Assembly: GCA_030841965.1 (NCBI GenBank)
Contig: JAUUSJ010000112.1
Coordinates: 1-14,158, forward strand
Length of the DNA stretch: 14,158 bases
Reading direction: 5' to 3'
Origin: Blautia sp.
GTDB lineage: Bacteria > Bacillota > Clostridia > Lachnospirales > Lachnospiraceae
The notes beneath the pieces are model-generated. The model was given only the letters and a program-made list of their open reading frames with translations, was not told the origin of the DNA and made no database searches. The position numbers and the translations under genes were made by a program. Each line of letters starts with the position of its first letter. Within the stretch, counting starts at the first letter, position 1. Shown in pieces: positions 13,943 to 14,158 of the stretch.

Positions 13943-13980
13943 ATTATAGTTCAAACAGATTGTAATGTCAAATATTACAA
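13943..13980 (-). promoter_or_regulatory. Rrf2 promoter with operator palindrome over the -35
   Basis: On the minus strand, TTGACA (13966-13971) and TATAAT (13943-13948) are exactly 17 bp apart, both perfect consensus. A perfect 7-bp inverted repeat, TTGTAAT-N7-ATTACAA (13960-13980), encloses the -35. The same arrangement occurs at 13318-13338. Confidence 0.82.
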
Positions 13981-13983
13981 TAA

Positions 13984-14058
13984 AATTCTTAATATCTAAT
14001 GTTTCTCCAATACCAAAACGTCTTTGCAATTCTTAATATCTAATGTTTCTCCAATACC
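13984..14058. repeat. 31-bp direct repeat, 44-bp period, flanking hairpin element C
   Basis: Two identical 31-bp copies, 13984-14014 and 14028-14058, each ending TGTTTCTCCAATACC. The second abuts hairpin element C. Its end (GTTTCTCCAATACCCAGC) aligns with the left flank of element B (GTTTTGCCAGTACACAGC) at 14 of 18 positions, so this is a duplicated flank of the element rather than unrelated DNA. Confidence 0.8.
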
Positions 14059-14060
14059 CA

Positions 14061-14158
14061 GCCGAGAGAGGAGACAGGTATCTGCCCAGCAAACGATAGA
14101 GAGTGGAGCGATTTTTCGATATACTTAGCTTTGCCGCTGGAGCACTGTCTGAGTGCCG
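14061..14158 (+). repeat. hairpin repeat element C, left half, cut by window end
   Basis: From 14092 on, AAACGATAGAGAGTGGAGCG through GGAGCACTG matches element B with a single difference, in the same orientation. The outer 27 nt (14061-14087) agree with element B at only about half the positions. After GCACTG it reads TCTGAG like element A. The complementary half lies beyond the window. Confidence 0.82.

Noticed and set aside
13984..14058. CRISPR-like repeat
   Set aside because: Only two repeats with a 13-nt spacer, no cas genes, and the repeat matches the flank of the hairpin elements.

Overview
The window looks like a low-GC anaerobic Firmicute, most likely a gut Clostridia/Lachnospiraceae member. 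This rests on AT-rich intergenic DNA, strong AGGAGG-type ribosome sites, an oxygen-sensitive glycyl radical enzyme, an AdhR-like MerR regulator and dispersed hairpin repeats. No rRNA, tRNA, CRISPR array or intact transposase was seen.

Layout. (1) 1-2520: an iron-type alcohol dehydrogenase (minus strand) diverges from an AdhR-like MerR regulator (plus strand). Degenerate 79-bp tandem copies of the dehydrogenase 3' end trail the gene. The divergent promoter/operator is present twice, as 56-bp direct repeats 588 bp apart, with a long hairpin repeat and possible IS debris between them. (2) 2521-3206: mostly non-coding, with a second copy of the hairpin repeat in inverted orientation. (3) 3207-11280: a DeoR-type regulator followed by a six-gene plus-strand operon: glycyl radical enzyme, its activase, fructose-6-phosphate-aldolase-like enzyme, ROK sugar kinase, lone fructose-family PTS EIIC and GldA-type dehydrogenase. 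(4) 11528-13904: a minus-strand stress-type module of class M sirtuin plus zinc macrodomain (overlapping genes), preceded by an Rrf2 regulator whose likely operator sits over the -35 of both transcription units. (5) 13984-14158: a duplicated flank and the first half of a third hairpin repeat, cut by the window edge.

How it fits together. The central operon matches the E. coli ybiW/pflD-fsa-gldA gene set, reported (from memory) to form 'anhydroglycolysis': 1,5-anhydrohexitol-6-phosphate is opened by the radical enzyme to 1-deoxyfructose-6-phosphate, FSA splits it to glyceraldehyde-3-phosphate and hydroxyacetone, and GldA reduces hydroxyacetone to 1,2-propanediol. Here the transport/phosphorylation step looks rewired: there is an EIIC with no EIIA or EIIB, next to a ROK kinase that lacks the usual zinc motif. 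This suggests uptake and phosphorylation may be separate steps.

The strongest non-genic signal is the hairpin repeat family. Two complete copies have terminal arms that differ from each other but stay complementary within each copy.
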